Of a stretch of DNA of 64,000 bases, positions 50,817-59,955 are shown one piece after another (the stretch's first letter is position 1; every line of letters starts with the position of its first letter). Origin of the DNA: an uncultured Muribaculaceae bacterium (GTDB lineage: Bacteria > Bacteroidota > Bacteroidia > Bacteroidales > Muribaculaceae); assembly GCA_910584365.1 (NCBI GenBank), contig CAJUAF010000005.1:95664-159663 (forward strand), written 5' to 3'. The translations under genes were made by a program, and so were the position numbers. The notes under the pieces were generated by a model. It had not been told where the DNA came from. It ran no database searches and worked only from the letters and a program-made list of their open reading frames with translations.

Positions 50817-52265
50817 TTACTCGGCGGATTCGGGAGCTGCCTTGCGGGCGCATTTCTTGGGTTTGGGGGCGTCGGCGTCGGCTTTCTTGCAGGCCTTGCG
50901 GGTAGCTTTCTTAGGCTCGGCCTTTTCTTCGGGCTTGGGTTCGCGCAGGCGATGCTCCTCGTTGAGATGTTCCTCGTTGAGGCGGTAGGTGGCCACTTCC
51001 TTGTTGAGGGTCTCGATTTCGCGGGCCTGGTTGCGGATGGTCGTCAGCAGGGAGTTGAGTTCCTCGTTCTCGATGTTCATCGGGTATTGCTCCTCGACGC
51101 GGACTATGAAGTCGGCCAGCACGTTCATGTAGTTTGTGAAAGCCTGGAAGGGGGTCTCGTAGGGGGAGAAAGCCGCATGGGAGGAACCGTCGGCGAAGTG
51201 CTTGGTCGACATATAGAAGAAGTGGTCGGAGGCCTGGAGGCGTCCCCAGTCTTCTTTCAGCTTTCGGTTGTCGCAGAGCTGAACGCGCTCGGCGATGGAG
51301 TAGAGCTTGTTGAACGCTTCCTGCTGGATTTTGTTTCCGAGCCATGCCGAGGTATCGCGGGCTTCATCGGCCCATGACATCGGGAAGGGAACGGAGATTT
51401 CAGCTACGGGCTTGAACGTCTTGACAACTTCCGAGGGGGTCATGAAGCCTACGCCTCTTTCGGCGGCGAAGCGGGGAAGGGCTTCGAGGAACTGGAAGAT
51501 ACCCGTGTCGCGGCGCTGGAATTCGCCGAAGGTCTCGAGGTTCATGAAGAGGTTGAAGACTTGTTCTTCCTGGGGAGTGTCGGCGATCCAGCCGATATAT
51601 TTGTCGGCGGTCAGGGGGAATTCGTTCCAGGAGGTGTCGGAGAAGCGGGAGGAGATATCGTCGGAGAGCTTGTCGTTCTTGAGGAGCAGTTTCAGCTTGG
51701 GAGCGGAAGCGGCGCAGTAGACATAGTCGGGTGATTTCCATCCGAGGATGTGCTTGGCGCCTTCGGTGATGCACCCCTTGAATCCCATGGCGAGAACCTG
51801 GGGCGCGATTTCGTCGGAGTAAATCAGCTCGGCGTTGCGGAATACTTTGGGCGTCTGACCGAAGAGGTCTTTGATGCGATCCTTGTGGAGTTCTACCTGG
51901 ATGCGGAACTCCTCGGGGTCGGCCAGGGAAGCGAGGGAGTGGTCGTAGGTCTCGGCGAGGAACTCCACTTTCCCGGTTGCGGCGAGTTTCTTGAGCAGGT
52001 CGAGAAGCTCGGGCACGTACTGCTCGATCTGGTCGAGGGCGACTCCGGAGACGGAGAGGGCGCAGCGGAAGGCGCCTTTTGTGTCCTCGATCATCTTCAG
52101 GAGGCTTTCGCAGGCGGGGATGTAGCTGTTGTGGGCTATGCGGGTGATGATGTCGTCATTGGCGAAGTCATCATAATAGTAATGGTCATTACCTATGTCG
52201 AAGAAGCGGTATCTCTTCAGGCGGAACGGCTGGTGAATCTGGAAATAGAAGCAGATTGCTTTCAT
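50817..52265 (-). CDS. GH57 alpha-amylase-like enzyme with a lysine-rich tail
   Basis: A 482 aa protein of glycoside hydrolase family 57, which acts on alpha-glucans. It begins MKAICFYFQIHQPFRLKRYR, with the family's H-Q-P-F motif at residues 11-14, and has VEFLAETYDHSLASL and FRNAELIYSDEIAPQV further on. Residues about 415-440 form a coiled coil (TTIRNQAREIETLNKEVATY), and the last 45 residues are rich in Lys, Ala and Glu (KKATRKACKKADADAPKPKK). The tail is not part of the catalytic fold. It clusters with a GT4 enzyme and a debranching enzyme, so glycogen or maltodextrin handling in the cytoplasm is likely. Confidence 0.88.
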   Translation of the reverse strand: MKAICFYFQIHQPFRLKRYRFFDIGNDHYYYDDFANDDIITRIAHNSYIPACESLLKMIEDTKGAFRCALSVSGVALDQIEQYVPELLDLLKKLAATGKVEFLAETYDHSLASLADPEEFRIQVELHKDRIKDLFGQTPKVFRNAELIYSDEIAPQVLAMGFKGCITEGAKHILGWKSPDYVYCAASAPKLKLLLKNDKLSDDISSRFSDTSWNEFPLTADKYIGWIADTPQEEQVFNLFMNLETFGEFQRRDTGIFQFLEALPRFAAERGVGFMTPSEVVKTFKPVAEISVPFPMSWADEARDTSAWLGNKIQQEAFNKLYSIAERVQLCDNRKLKEDWGRLQASDHFFYMSTKHFADGSSHAAFSPYETPFQAFTNYMNVLADFIVRVEEQYPMNIENEELNSLLTTIRNQAREIETLNKEVATYRLNEEHLNEEHRLREPKPEEKAEPKKATRKACKKADADAPKPKKCARKAAPESAE

Positions 52266-52321
52266 TATTGTGGGGAATCTAATGGTTTGTCTGTTAGGGT
52301 TACGGTTCTCGGGGTGAAGGG

Positions 52322-53581
52322 TTATCGGCCGAGTACTTTGTTATAGATGTCGATGACCTTTCGGCCGGCCTTGTCCCAGGTAATCTGGTTGACTTCGTTG
52401 AGGCCGTCCTCGCTGAGCTGGGCGTGCATCGCCGGATATGTCACCAGAGAATAGATGGCGTCGGCCATGGCGTCGACGTCCCAGTAATCGGTCTTGATGA
52501 CGTTGTTGAGGATTTCGGCGCAGCCGCTCTGCTTCGAGATTATCGACGGAACCCCCATCTGCATGGCTTCCAGAGGGGAGATTCCGAAAGGCTCCGAGAC
52601 TGAGGGCATGACGTAGACATCCGAGGCTTTCAGCATCTCGTAGACCTGTTTCCCCTTCTGGAATCCGGGGAAGTGGAACCGGTCGGCGATTCCGCGCTCG
52701 GCGGCCAGATTGATCATCTTGTCCATCATGTCGCCGGAACCGGCCATCACGAAGCGGACATTATGGTTGTTTTTCAGAACCTTAGCGGCGGTCTCCACGA
52801 AATATTCCGGTCCCTTCTGCATGGTGATTCGTCCCAGGAAAGTGACAATCTTTTCCTTGGGCTTCTGGACCTGGACATTGAGATATTCCTCGCTCAGGGG
52901 GGTGACGGCGTTATGGACGGTGGTCACTTTCGCGGGGTCGATGCCGTACTTCTCGATAACGGTGCGGCGCGTCAGGTCGGAGACGGTGATGATATGGTCG
53001 GCGTTGAGCATACCGTCGCGCTCGATGCTGAACACCGTCGGGTTGACGTTGCCGCGCGAGCGGTCATAGTCGGTGGCGTGGACATGGATAACCAGGGGCT
53101 TGCCGGTCACCTGCTTGGCATGGATTCCGGCGGGGTATGTGAGCCAGTCGTGGGAGTGGATGACATCGCAGGGAATCGTGCGGGCGATAACGCCGGCGAC
53201 GATGGAGTAGTTGTTGATTTCCTCCAGCAGATTGTCGGGGTAGCGGCCGGAGAACTCGATGCACCCCAGGTCGTTGGTGCGCATATAGTTGAAATCGGCG
53301 TAGATATGGTCGCGCAGGCGGAAATAGAGGTCGGGGTCCATCACTTTGCCGATGCGGCTCTCGACATATTCGCGGGATACGTCTCTCCAGGCCACCGGGG
53401 TCTGGGAGGCGCCGATTATCTGAGCGAAATGTTTTTCCTCATCGCCGAAGGGTTTGGGTATGACGAAGGTGATTTCCATGTCGCCACATTCCCACATACC
53501 TTTGGTAAGGCCGTAGCTGGCGGTGCCTAACCCGCCGAGAATGTGAGGGGGAAATTCCCATCCGAACATTAATGCTTTCAT
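52322..53581 (-). CDS. Glycosyltransferase family 4, glycogen-synthase-like
   Basis: A 419 aa GT-B enzyme. It opens MKALMFGWEFPPHILGGLGT with the Gly-rich donor loop, and its C-terminal half has VTFLGRITMQKGPEYFVETA and VMPSVSEPFGISPLEAMQMG, the E-x7-E type motif of GT4. In Bacteroidales this gene sits between GH57 and debranching-enzyme genes and is usually annotated glycogen synthase; the donor (UDP- or ADP-glucose) is not settled by sequence. Spacing to the neighbouring genes is 56 nt and 19 nt, consistent with an operon. Confidence 0.88.
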   Translation of the reverse strand: MKALMFGWEFPPHILGGLGTASYGLTKGMWECGDMEITFVIPKPFGDEEKHFAQIIGASQTPVAWRDVSREYVESRIGKVMDPDLYFRLRDHIYADFNYMRTNDLGCIEFSGRYPDNLLEEINNYSIVAGVIARTIPCDVIHSHDWLTYPAGIHAKQVTGKPLVIHVHATDYDRSRGNVNPTVFSIERDGMLNADHIITVSDLTRRTVIEKYGIDPAKVTTVHNAVTPLSEEYLNVQVQKPKEKIVTFLGRITMQKGPEYFVETAAKVLKNNHNVRFVMAGSGDMMDKMINLAAERGIADRFHFPGFQKGKQVYEMLKASDVYVMPSVSEPFGISPLEAMQMGVPSIISKQSGCAEILNNVIKTDYWDVDAMADAIYSLVTYPAMHAQLSEDGLNEVNQITWDKAGRKVIDIYNKVLGR

Positions 53582-53600
53582 GTTTCAGGTTTGTCAGGGG

Positions 53601-55544
53601 TCAGGAATTGAATTTTTTAAGGGTGCGGAGAGTGCGAAGCACTTCGGCGATGTTGGTGGCGTGGGAGATGGCGCCGCGGTTGGCATAGGGAGGATTTCCG
53701 TCGTAAAGCTGCGACAGCGAGCCGATGCAGCCGTTTGACATATCTTCCTCGAAACCGATCATCATGCGGTCCACGTAGCTGACGCCGCTGTGTCCGAAGA
53801 CCTTGAGGTATGCGTCGCTGTAGAATCCCATGAGCCAGGGTCGCACGGGGCCGTTGTGAAGGGCATATTCGCGCTCTTCGGGGGAGCCGAGATAGTTGGG
53901 CCGGTAGCCGTAGCTCTTGGGGGAGAGGGTGCGCAGTCCTTTGGGGGTAAGAAGCTCGCGGGTGACCACATCGAGAACTCCCTTGCGCTGGCGGCGGTCG
54001 AGGGGCGAGTAGTCAAGCCCGACGGCGATCACCATGTTGGGGCGCACGGAGGGGTCGGCGTAGGGGCCGGTGACATAGTCGTAGAGATACCCGTAGTCGT
54101 TGAGGAACGTGGGGGCGAACGCTTCCCTGGCTTTGTCGGCGACGGCGAGCCAGTTCTGGCGGCGAGCATCCATGTCGGGATTCCCTTCGGTCAGCTCGGC
54201 GGCGAACATAAGGGCGTTGTACCACAAGGCGTTGACTTCGACAAGCAGACCGGTGCGCGGAACCACGGGGCGTCCGTTCCATACGGAGTTCATCCATGAT
54301 GCTGGAACCAGGGTGCCGTCGGTCGACAGCAGTCCGTTCTCTTCCAGGAACAGGTTGGGATGGCGACCTTCAAGGATGAAGTCGAGCAGATCGGCCACGA
54401 GGTCGGTGTATCGTTCGGCGGCGTCCTGGCGTCCGTAGTTCCTGGCATACTGCTGGATGGCCCATATCGCCCACACGGGGATGTCCGGGAGGTCGATGCC
54501 GTGGATTTTGGTGTCCTGCTCGAGGGTGGCCATATAGTTCATCAGGGCCTGACGGGCGGTGCCCATTATTTTCTCGAAGTCCTCGCGGTGGTCGATGGCG
54601 ATTGTGTTGCCGGGAAGAGACATGAAGGTATTCCGTGCAAGGATTTTTCCCCAGGGATAGCCCGAGAGCATATACTCCTTGTCTCCCTCCTTGAGGTAGA
54701 GCTGCTTGGCGGCGTTCTTGAGGCAGTTGAAGAAGCTGCTGCGGGCTGTGCGGGAGGCGATTTCGGATTCATACATCCGGCTGAGCGAGCGGGTGCTGAC
54801 TTCCGAGAGTCCGGCAGAGAAGATGATGGATTCCCCTTTCTTGATGTTCACCTGGAAGTAGCCCGGCACCCAGAGGTCTTCGCAGTAGGGCACGCCGCGG
54901 TCCATGTCCTTGACGTACTCGATGTTGTTGTACCAGTGCGGGTCATAGACAAATTCCGGCTTGCGGGTAAGCTGCATATATAGGGTGGGATAACCGGGAT
55001 AGAGGCAGCAGGCGATGCCGTTGCTGACGGGGGTGCATTCCTTGTTGAGAGTGTCGTTGGCCATGCAGAGGGCGTTGCTTTCGCGGAAAGCCAGGAAGGG
55101 GCGCAGCTGCAGGGTTGTGGGGGAATGGGCATCCAGAAGAGTGTAGCGGATAAGGATACGTTTTTCGTTCTGGATGAAGATTTTTTCTTTGGTCAGGATG
55201 ACGCCGCCCACGCGGTAAGTAGTCCGGGGAACGCTCTCGCAGTCGAACTCGCGGATATACTTGTGACCGTTGGGGTTGTAGACACCTCCCTGATAACGGT
55301 GCAGCCCAAGATTGAAGGGCGCGCCGTGCTGGATAACCGTCTCATCCAGGGAAGACAGCAGCACGTGGGGGTTGTAGTCTCCGTCGCCCAGCGGAACCAC
55401 CAGCAGACCGTGTTGCTTGCGGGTGTTGCAGTCGACTATCGAGGTACAATGATAAGCCCCCGCCTGATTAGTCCGGAGCATCTCCTTGGGGAGCGACTGC
55501 TCGAGGTTAATCATCAGGTTCTTGTCAAACTTGAAATAACTCAT
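53601..55544 (-). CDS. Glycogen debranching enzyme (GH133-type amylo-alpha-1,6-glucosidase)
   Basis: A 647 aa protein. The N-terminal beta-domain (YHCTSIVDCNTRKQHGLLVV, then VGGVILTKEKIFIQNEKRIL) and a C-terminal (alpha/alpha)6 barrel (IDLPDIPVWAIWAIQQYARN, LLVEVNALWYNALMFAAEL, ALHNGPVRPWLMGFYSDAYL) match the archaeal-type debranching enzymes. It removes alpha-1,6-linked glucose stubs. It is the first gene of the GH57-GT4-GDE group; a TAAATTTG box on the minus strand (55613-55620) and a 14-bp palindrome lie upstream. Confidence 0.9.
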   Translation of the reverse strand: MSYFKFDKNLMINLEQSLPKEMLRTNQAGAYHCTSIVDCNTRKQHGLLVVPLGDGDYNPHVLLSSLDETVIQHGAPFNLGLHRYQGGVYNPNGHKYIREFDCESVPRTTYRVGGVILTKEKIFIQNEKRILIRYTLLDAHSPTTLQLRPFLAFRESNALCMANDTLNKECTPVSNGIACCLYPGYPTLYMQLTRKPEFVYDPHWYNNIEYVKDMDRGVPYCEDLWVPGYFQVNIKKGESIIFSAGLSEVSTRSLSRMYESEIASRTARSSFFNCLKNAAKQLYLKEGDKEYMLSGYPWGKILARNTFMSLPGNTIAIDHREDFEKIMGTARQALMNYMATLEQDTKIHGIDLPDIPVWAIWAIQQYARNYGRQDAAERYTDLVADLLDFILEGRHPNLFLEENGLLSTDGTLVPASWMNSVWNGRPVVPRTGLLVEVNALWYNALMFAAELTEGNPDMDARRQNWLAVADKAREAFAPTFLNDYGYLYDYVTGPYADPSVRPNMVIAVGLDYSPLDRRQRKGVLDVVTRELLTPKGLRTLSPKSYGYRPNYLGSPEEREYALHNGPVRPWLMGFYSDAYLKVFGHSGVSYVDRMMIGFEEDMSNGCIGSLSQLYDGNPPYANRGAISHATNIAEVLRTLRTLKKFNS

Positions 55545-55586
55545 TAATTTTACAGGTTAATATGTTAGTATTTGTTTCTGACTACG

Positions 55587-55600
55587 AAAATACGTATTTT
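55587..55600. promoter_or_regulatory. Palindrome upstream of the glycogen cluster
   Basis: AAAATACGTATTTT is a perfect 14-bp palindrome, 43 nt before the debranching-enzyme ATG and 13 nt downstream of a minus-strand -7 box (TAAATTTG, 55613-55620). That places it in the early transcribed leader, a possible repressor site. A+T-rich palindromes can arise by chance. Confidence 0.4.
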
Positions 55601-55636
55601 TCCGGTGCAAGGCAAATTTATGATGTAAAATTAACA

Positions 55637-55672
55637 TAAAAAAATAGGCTTCGCCGATTTGGCGGAGCCTAT
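55637..55672 (-). terminator. Terminator of the acyl-CoA synthetase gene
   Basis: On the minus strand ATAGGCTCCGCC, AAATC loop and GGCGAAGCCTAT form a 12-bp stem with one G-T wobble, followed by TTTTTTT. It starts about 40 nt after the stop codon at 55713. Confidence 0.88.
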
Positions 55673-55712
55673 CTGTTATAAAGCATAATTGCAAAGCAGT
55701 TTTGTGGTCGTG

Positions 55713-57518
55713 TCAGGCATACATGGCCTCGATTTCGGAGGCATAGCGGCGGTTGATGACCGGGCGCCGGATTTTGAGCGTATTTGTCAGTTCGCCGTTC
55801 TCCATCGAGAACTCGCGGGGAAGAAGTGTGAATTTCTTGACTTTCTCAAATGAGGCGAGTCCTTCCTGGAGGGCGTCGATACGGCTGGCGATCATGTCTA
55901 CGATCTGGCTGTTCTTCAGCAGGTCTTCAAGGGAGCGGTACTGGATTTTCTTCCGGTTGGCGTACTCCTTGATGGCTTCAATCGCGGGCACGATAATGGC
56001 CGTCACATATTTACGGCGGTCGCCGATGACGGCGACCTGGTCGATATACTTGTCTTCGCCCAGGCGGCTTTCGATAGCCTGCGGGGCGATATATTTGCCG
56101 TTGGAGGTCTTGAAGAGGTCTTTCAGGCGTTCGGTCAGCACGAGAGCGCCGTTTTCGTCGAAATGGCCGGCGTCTCCGGTGCGGAACCATCCGTCTTCGG
56201 TGAAGACGGCCGCGGTCTCTTCGGGCTTGTTGAAATAGCCGCGCATCACCGTAGGACCCTTGACAAGAATTTCGCTCTCATTGCCGATTCTGACCTCGAT
56301 GCCGGGAAGAACGGTACCAACTGTGCCGATTTCGTAATCCACGTAGGGGAAGCAGCTTACGGTGGCCGTAGTCTCCGAAAGACCGTAGCCGATCATGAGG
56401 TTCACGTCCATCGAGTGGAAGAACTCCACGATACCGTTGCTCAGGGGGGCGCCGGCCGTCGGGAATATGTTTCCGCCGGTGATTCCCATCGCGCGTTTGA
56501 CGGTGGAGAACACCTTTTTCTCATAGAAGCGGTAACGGGCCTCAAGAAGCCGGGGGACAGGAAGTCCGAGCCGTTTGTAGTGGAGGTTGCGCCGATGGCC
56601 CACTTTCAGGGCGCGGGCGCAGAACCAGCGGCCGACGGCGTTCATGCGGCTCATCTTTTCCTGGATGGCCGTATAGGCTTTTTCCCAGAAGCGGGGTACG
56701 GAACACATACAGGTGGGCCGGACCTCCCGGATTGTGTCCTGGATGGCGCGGGGATCCCGGTTGATGTAGACCTGTACGCCCGTATCGAGGCAATAATATG
56801 TCCAGGCTTTTTCGAAGATGTGACACAGGGGGAGGAAGCACATTGAGGTGTCTGCGTCCGTAACGGAAGTCAGACGGCCGTGGTGAATCTCGATGGCGGC
56901 GTCGAAACAGCTGTGGGGGAGGATAGCTCCCTTGGGCTCTCCGGTGGTGCCGGAAGTATAGAGCAGCGTGGCCACATCGTCGGGCACGGCCCGGGCCGTG
57001 CGGGCCTCCACTTCGCGGCGGCATTTGTCGGTGGCCGCTTCCCCGAGTTTAAGGAACTGGGCGAAAGTGAGGGTGGTGGTGTCGTCGGCGTCGCGCTCGA
57101 TGTCGTCGTAGACGACAATCTGACGGAGAGTGGCGACCCGGGAAATAACCTTACGGGCGATTTCATACTGGGATGCGGTCCCGGCGAAGAGGATTGCGGC
57201 GCCGGAGTCGCGGAGGATATATTCCACCTGCTCCTGGGAGGAGGTGGCGTAGATTGAGACTGTCACCGCCCGGTTGGCGAAGCATCCGAAATCGGTGGCG
57301 AGAATCCTGGGATCGTTGGGGGAGAATACGGCGATACGCTCCTGCTCTCTGAGGCCGAGGATTTCCATGGCGCAGGCGGCGCTGGAGGCCATACGGGCAA
57401 GTTCCTGCCAGGAAATCGGGAGCCAGCGCCCGTCGCGGTCGCGTTGCCAGAGGGCGGGGCGCTCCGAGGGATAACGTTCAAGCTGACGTCTTATAAGTGT
57501 AGTAAGTGTATTGTCCAT
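55713..57518 (-). CDS. Long-chain acyl-CoA synthetase (AMP-forming)
   Basis: A 601 aa adenylate-forming enzyme. The P-loop-like motif YTSGTTGEPKG is at residues 187-197, with GYGLSETTATVS, the hinge DGWFRTGDAGHFDENGALVL, and the catalytic-lysine region TSNGKYIAPQAIESRLGED. It activates fatty acids to acyl-CoA at the cytoplasmic membrane. Its length and the FKTSNGKYIAP signature fit the long-chain (FadD15-like) group common in Bacteroidales. It stands alone between a glycogen cluster and an S41 protease. A TAACTTTG box on the minus strand at 57622-57629 may be its promoter. Confidence 0.92.
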   Translation of the reverse strand: MDNTLTTLIRRQLERYPSERPALWQRDRDGRWLPISWQELARMASSAACAMEILGLREQERIAVFSPNDPRILATDFGCFANRAVTVSIYATSSQEQVEYILRDSGAAILFAGTASQYEIARKVISRVATLRQIVVYDDIERDADDTTTLTFAQFLKLGEAATDKCRREVEARTARAVPDDVATLLYTSGTTGEPKGAILPHSCFDAAIEIHHGRLTSVTDADTSMCFLPLCHIFEKAWTYYCLDTGVQVYINRDPRAIQDTIREVRPTCMCSVPRFWEKAYTAIQEKMSRMNAVGRWFCARALKVGHRRNLHYKRLGLPVPRLLEARYRFYEKKVFSTVKRAMGITGGNIFPTAGAPLSNGIVEFFHSMDVNLMIGYGLSETTATVSCFPYVDYEIGTVGTVLPGIEVRIGNESEILVKGPTVMRGYFNKPEETAAVFTEDGWFRTGDAGHFDENGALVLTERLKDLFKTSNGKYIAPQAIESRLGEDKYIDQVAVIGDRRKYVTAIIVPAIEAIKEYANRKKIQYRSLEDLLKNSQIVDMIASRIDALQEGLASFEKVKKFTLLPREFSMENGELTNTLKIRRPVINRRYASEIEAMYA

Positions 57519-57726
57519 ATCGGAATAAACAGCAGTTGGAGAGAAAGATGGCCGCCGGAGCGGCCATTATCATAGATACAACAAATCTGGGCATAGCAAA
57601 GTTGCAGGCGCAAATTCGCCGCAAAGTTACCTATTTCAGGATGATTTACGGTAATGCCCGTGGCTGAATCCTACGTGCGGTTAACAATTATTCAGATTCT
57701 GCACGCACGTCTGCCTGTTTGTGCAA

Positions 57727-59403
57727 TCACTCCGCGGGGACCGGCGAGAGGTAGCGGCGATATTCCTCGGGGTCGTTGATAATCTCGAGTCCGCGTACAT
57801 AGACCGGGTTCAGTTCGGGGTTGACGACCTTGAAATATGTGGCCGTGTCGAAGAGGTCGCGCCCGATGATGCCTTTTACGATTGTCCCGATGGTCTTGCG
57901 GGAAATTTCGAGCTGGGCGCTGTCGGGCATTACTGAGTCGCGTTCGCCCAGGCGTACCAGCGCGTCCATCATCTCCTCAGTGACCGAGAATTCCCGGAGG
58001 AAACGTTCTTCGTCGGGATATTTTTTCATCAGTTCTTTGCGGTTTTCATCGACGTAGGAGATGGCGAAGCGGTTGATGATCCCTTTGGCCGTCAGGTTGC
58101 GGTAATAGTTGGAGTAACCGGTGGTGTCAATGGGGACGAAGACATCGGGCATGATTCCGCCGCCGCCGTAGACGGTGCGTCCCAGGCGCCGGGTGGAATA
58201 TTTCTCGGCATCGGAAAAATGGATGGAGTCGGCTGAGCTGAACTCACCGGCTTCGTAGCGGTGGAGCATATCCTTGCGGTATTCGTCGCTCTTGCCGCGC
58301 TCGTATGGTTTCTGGATGCAGCGTCCGGCGGGGGTGTAGTATTTCGATACGGTAAGGCGTATCATGGAGCCGTCGGGGAAGGGGAAGGGGCGCTGGACAA
58401 GGCCCTTGCCGAAAGTGCGGCGCCCCACGATGACTCCGCGGTCATTATCCTGCATGGCGCCCGCGGTGATTTCGCTGGCCGAGGCGGAGTATTGGTTGAC
58501 AAGCACCACGAGGCGTCCGTCGAGAAATTCGCCGTTGCGTTCGGTGCCGTAGAACTGGTCGCCCATAGTGGGGGACTTGGTGTAGACCACCAGGTTGTCA
58601 GCCGGGAGGAAGCGGGACGCCAGGTCGATTGCCGAGCCGAGCAGGCCTCCCCCGTTGTCCTGGAGGTCAAGTACGAGGTTCTTCATCCCCTGGCGGCGCA
58701 GGTCGCGCATGGCTTTGGAAATCTCCTCGGGGGTGGATTCCGCGAAGCGGGAAAGGCGGATATAACCCGTGGTCGGGTCTGCCATATATGCGGCGTCGAT
58801 GCTGTAAACGGGGATGTCGTCGCGTGTGACGAAAAAGTCGATGGGTTTTTCAACCCCCTTGCGGAGGACTTTCAGGTTGACGGATGTGCCTTTGGGTCCG
58901 CGCAGGAGTTTTATGACCGAGGAATTAGGGCGCTTTACCCCCGAGATAATCGAGTCATCGGCCTGGATGATGCGGTCCCCGGGAAGAATCCCGACCTTCT
59001 CGGAGGGGCCGCCGGAGGTAGTCTGGATTACGTAGAGGGTGTCGTTGAGCATATTGAACTGTATGCCGATACCCGAGAAATTGCCGTCCAGGGGGGTGGT
59101 GAGTTCCTTGGTTTCCTCCGGGTCGGAATAGGTGGAGTGGGGGTCGAGGGTCTCAAGCATCGCTATGATGGCGGTCTCGGCCAGTTTGTCTGTGTCGACG
59201 GTGTCGACATAACAGCTTTCGATGATTTTCTCCGCCTGGGCTATCTTGTTGGCTGCGGGTATTTTGAGGGGACCGGCGTAGGCGCGGTTTCCTCCGAGAA
59301 GCTGCTGGAAAATATTCTGCCCGCTGGCAGGGAAGGCTGACACTCCGGCCATCAGCACTAGGGCGACGGCGGAGAACAGTAATGTGAGTCTGGAAAATTT
59401 CAT
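57727..59403 (-). CDS. C-terminal processing protease, S41 family (CtpA-like)
   Basis: A 558 aa envelope protease: signal peptide or anchor at residues 1-28, an N-terminal helical part, a PDZ domain (about 110-185; GGPSEKVGILPGDRIIQADD), and the S41 fold. The catalytic residues fit Tsp spacing: Ser308 in NQYSASASEI, Lys333 in TFGKGLVQ and Gln337. A C-terminal extension of about 110 residues follows. It degrades or trims periplasmic proteins from their C-termini. The run parE-coaD-S41 is conserved in Bacteroidales; the gap to coaD is 99 nt. Confidence 0.93.
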   Translation of the reverse strand: MKFSRLTLLFSAVALVLMAGVSAFPASGQNIFQQLLGGNRAYAGPLKIPAANKIAQAEKIIESCYVDTVDTDKLAETAIIAMLETLDPHSTYSDPEETKELTTPLDGNFSGIGIQFNMLNDTLYVIQTTSGGPSEKVGILPGDRIIQADDSIISGVKRPNSSVIKLLRGPKGTSVNLKVLRKGVEKPIDFFVTRDDIPVYSIDAAYMADPTTGYIRLSRFAESTPEEISKAMRDLRRQGMKNLVLDLQDNGGGLLGSAIDLASRFLPADNLVVYTKSPTMGDQFYGTERNGEFLDGRLVVLVNQYSASASEITAGAMQDNDRGVIVGRRTFGKGLVQRPFPFPDGSMIRLTVSKYYTPAGRCIQKPYERGKSDEYRKDMLHRYEAGEFSSADSIHFSDAEKYSTRRLGRTVYGGGGIMPDVFVPIDTTGYSNYYRNLTAKGIINRFAISYVDENRKELMKKYPDEERFLREFSVTEEMMDALVRLGERDSVMPDSAQLEISRKTIGTIVKGIIGRDLFDTATYFKVVNPELNPVYVRGLEIINDPEEYRRYLSPVPAE

Positions 59404-59502
59404 TTGAGGTGGATGTTTTTAAACAAGCTCTTTAGGGAGAGACGTTGAAATATGGCTGTTTATTGCAACTTCGATGCGGAATTGCCTGAAAGAATTACGT
59501 AT

Positions 59503-59955
59503 TCAGGGGAGAAATTGTTCATAGGGAGCGCCGAAGCGGGCCAGTTCCCTTACCAGTGAGGAACTTATGACGGCCAGGTCGGGGAGTGCCGGAAGCAGGA
59601 CGGTCTCGATTGCCGGCTCCAGCAGACGGTTGGCGTCGGCGAGGTTGCGCTCATATTCGAAGTCGGCGACCGTCCGGACGCCGCGGAGCATGAAGCGCAC
59701 TCCACGGCTGCGGGCGAACTCCGTAGCCAGCCCCGAAAAACTCACGGCTTCTACACGGGGGTCGGAGGCATAGATGGAGCGGATCTGTCCGAGCCGTTCC
59801 TCCAGGGGGCGCCACGGGGTTTTCGAAGAGTTGACGCCCAGGCCGATTATAATCCGGTCGAACATCGGCAGGGCGCGGTCGACGATGGATTTGTGGCCGA
59901 CGGTGAAGGGATCGAATGACCCGGCGAAGAGGGCGATGCGTTCTGTGGAGTCCAT
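59503..59955 (-). CDS. coaD: Phosphopantetheine adenylyltransferase
   Basis: CoaD transfers AMP from ATP to 4'-phosphopantetheine in coenzyme A synthesis. The 150 aa protein has the nucleotidyltransferase motif FAGSFDPFTVGHKSI (Thr18-x-Gly-His21) and the second motif region VISSSLVRELARFG. Its ATG overlaps the parE stop codon by one base (TGATG), which implies translational coupling. Confidence 0.95.
   Translation of the reverse strand: MDSTERIALFAGSFDPFTVGHKSIVDRALPMFDRIIIGLGVNSSKTPWRPLEERLGQIRSIYASDPRVEAVSFSGLATEFARSRGVRFMLRGVRTVADFEYERNLADANRLLEPAIETVLLPALPDLAVISSSLVRELARFGAPYEQFLP

Noticed and set aside
57673..57710. ACGTGCG/CGCACGT inverted repeat downstream of the S41 protease gene
   Set aside because: 7-bp arms with a 24-nt loop and no T-run; too weak to call a terminator.
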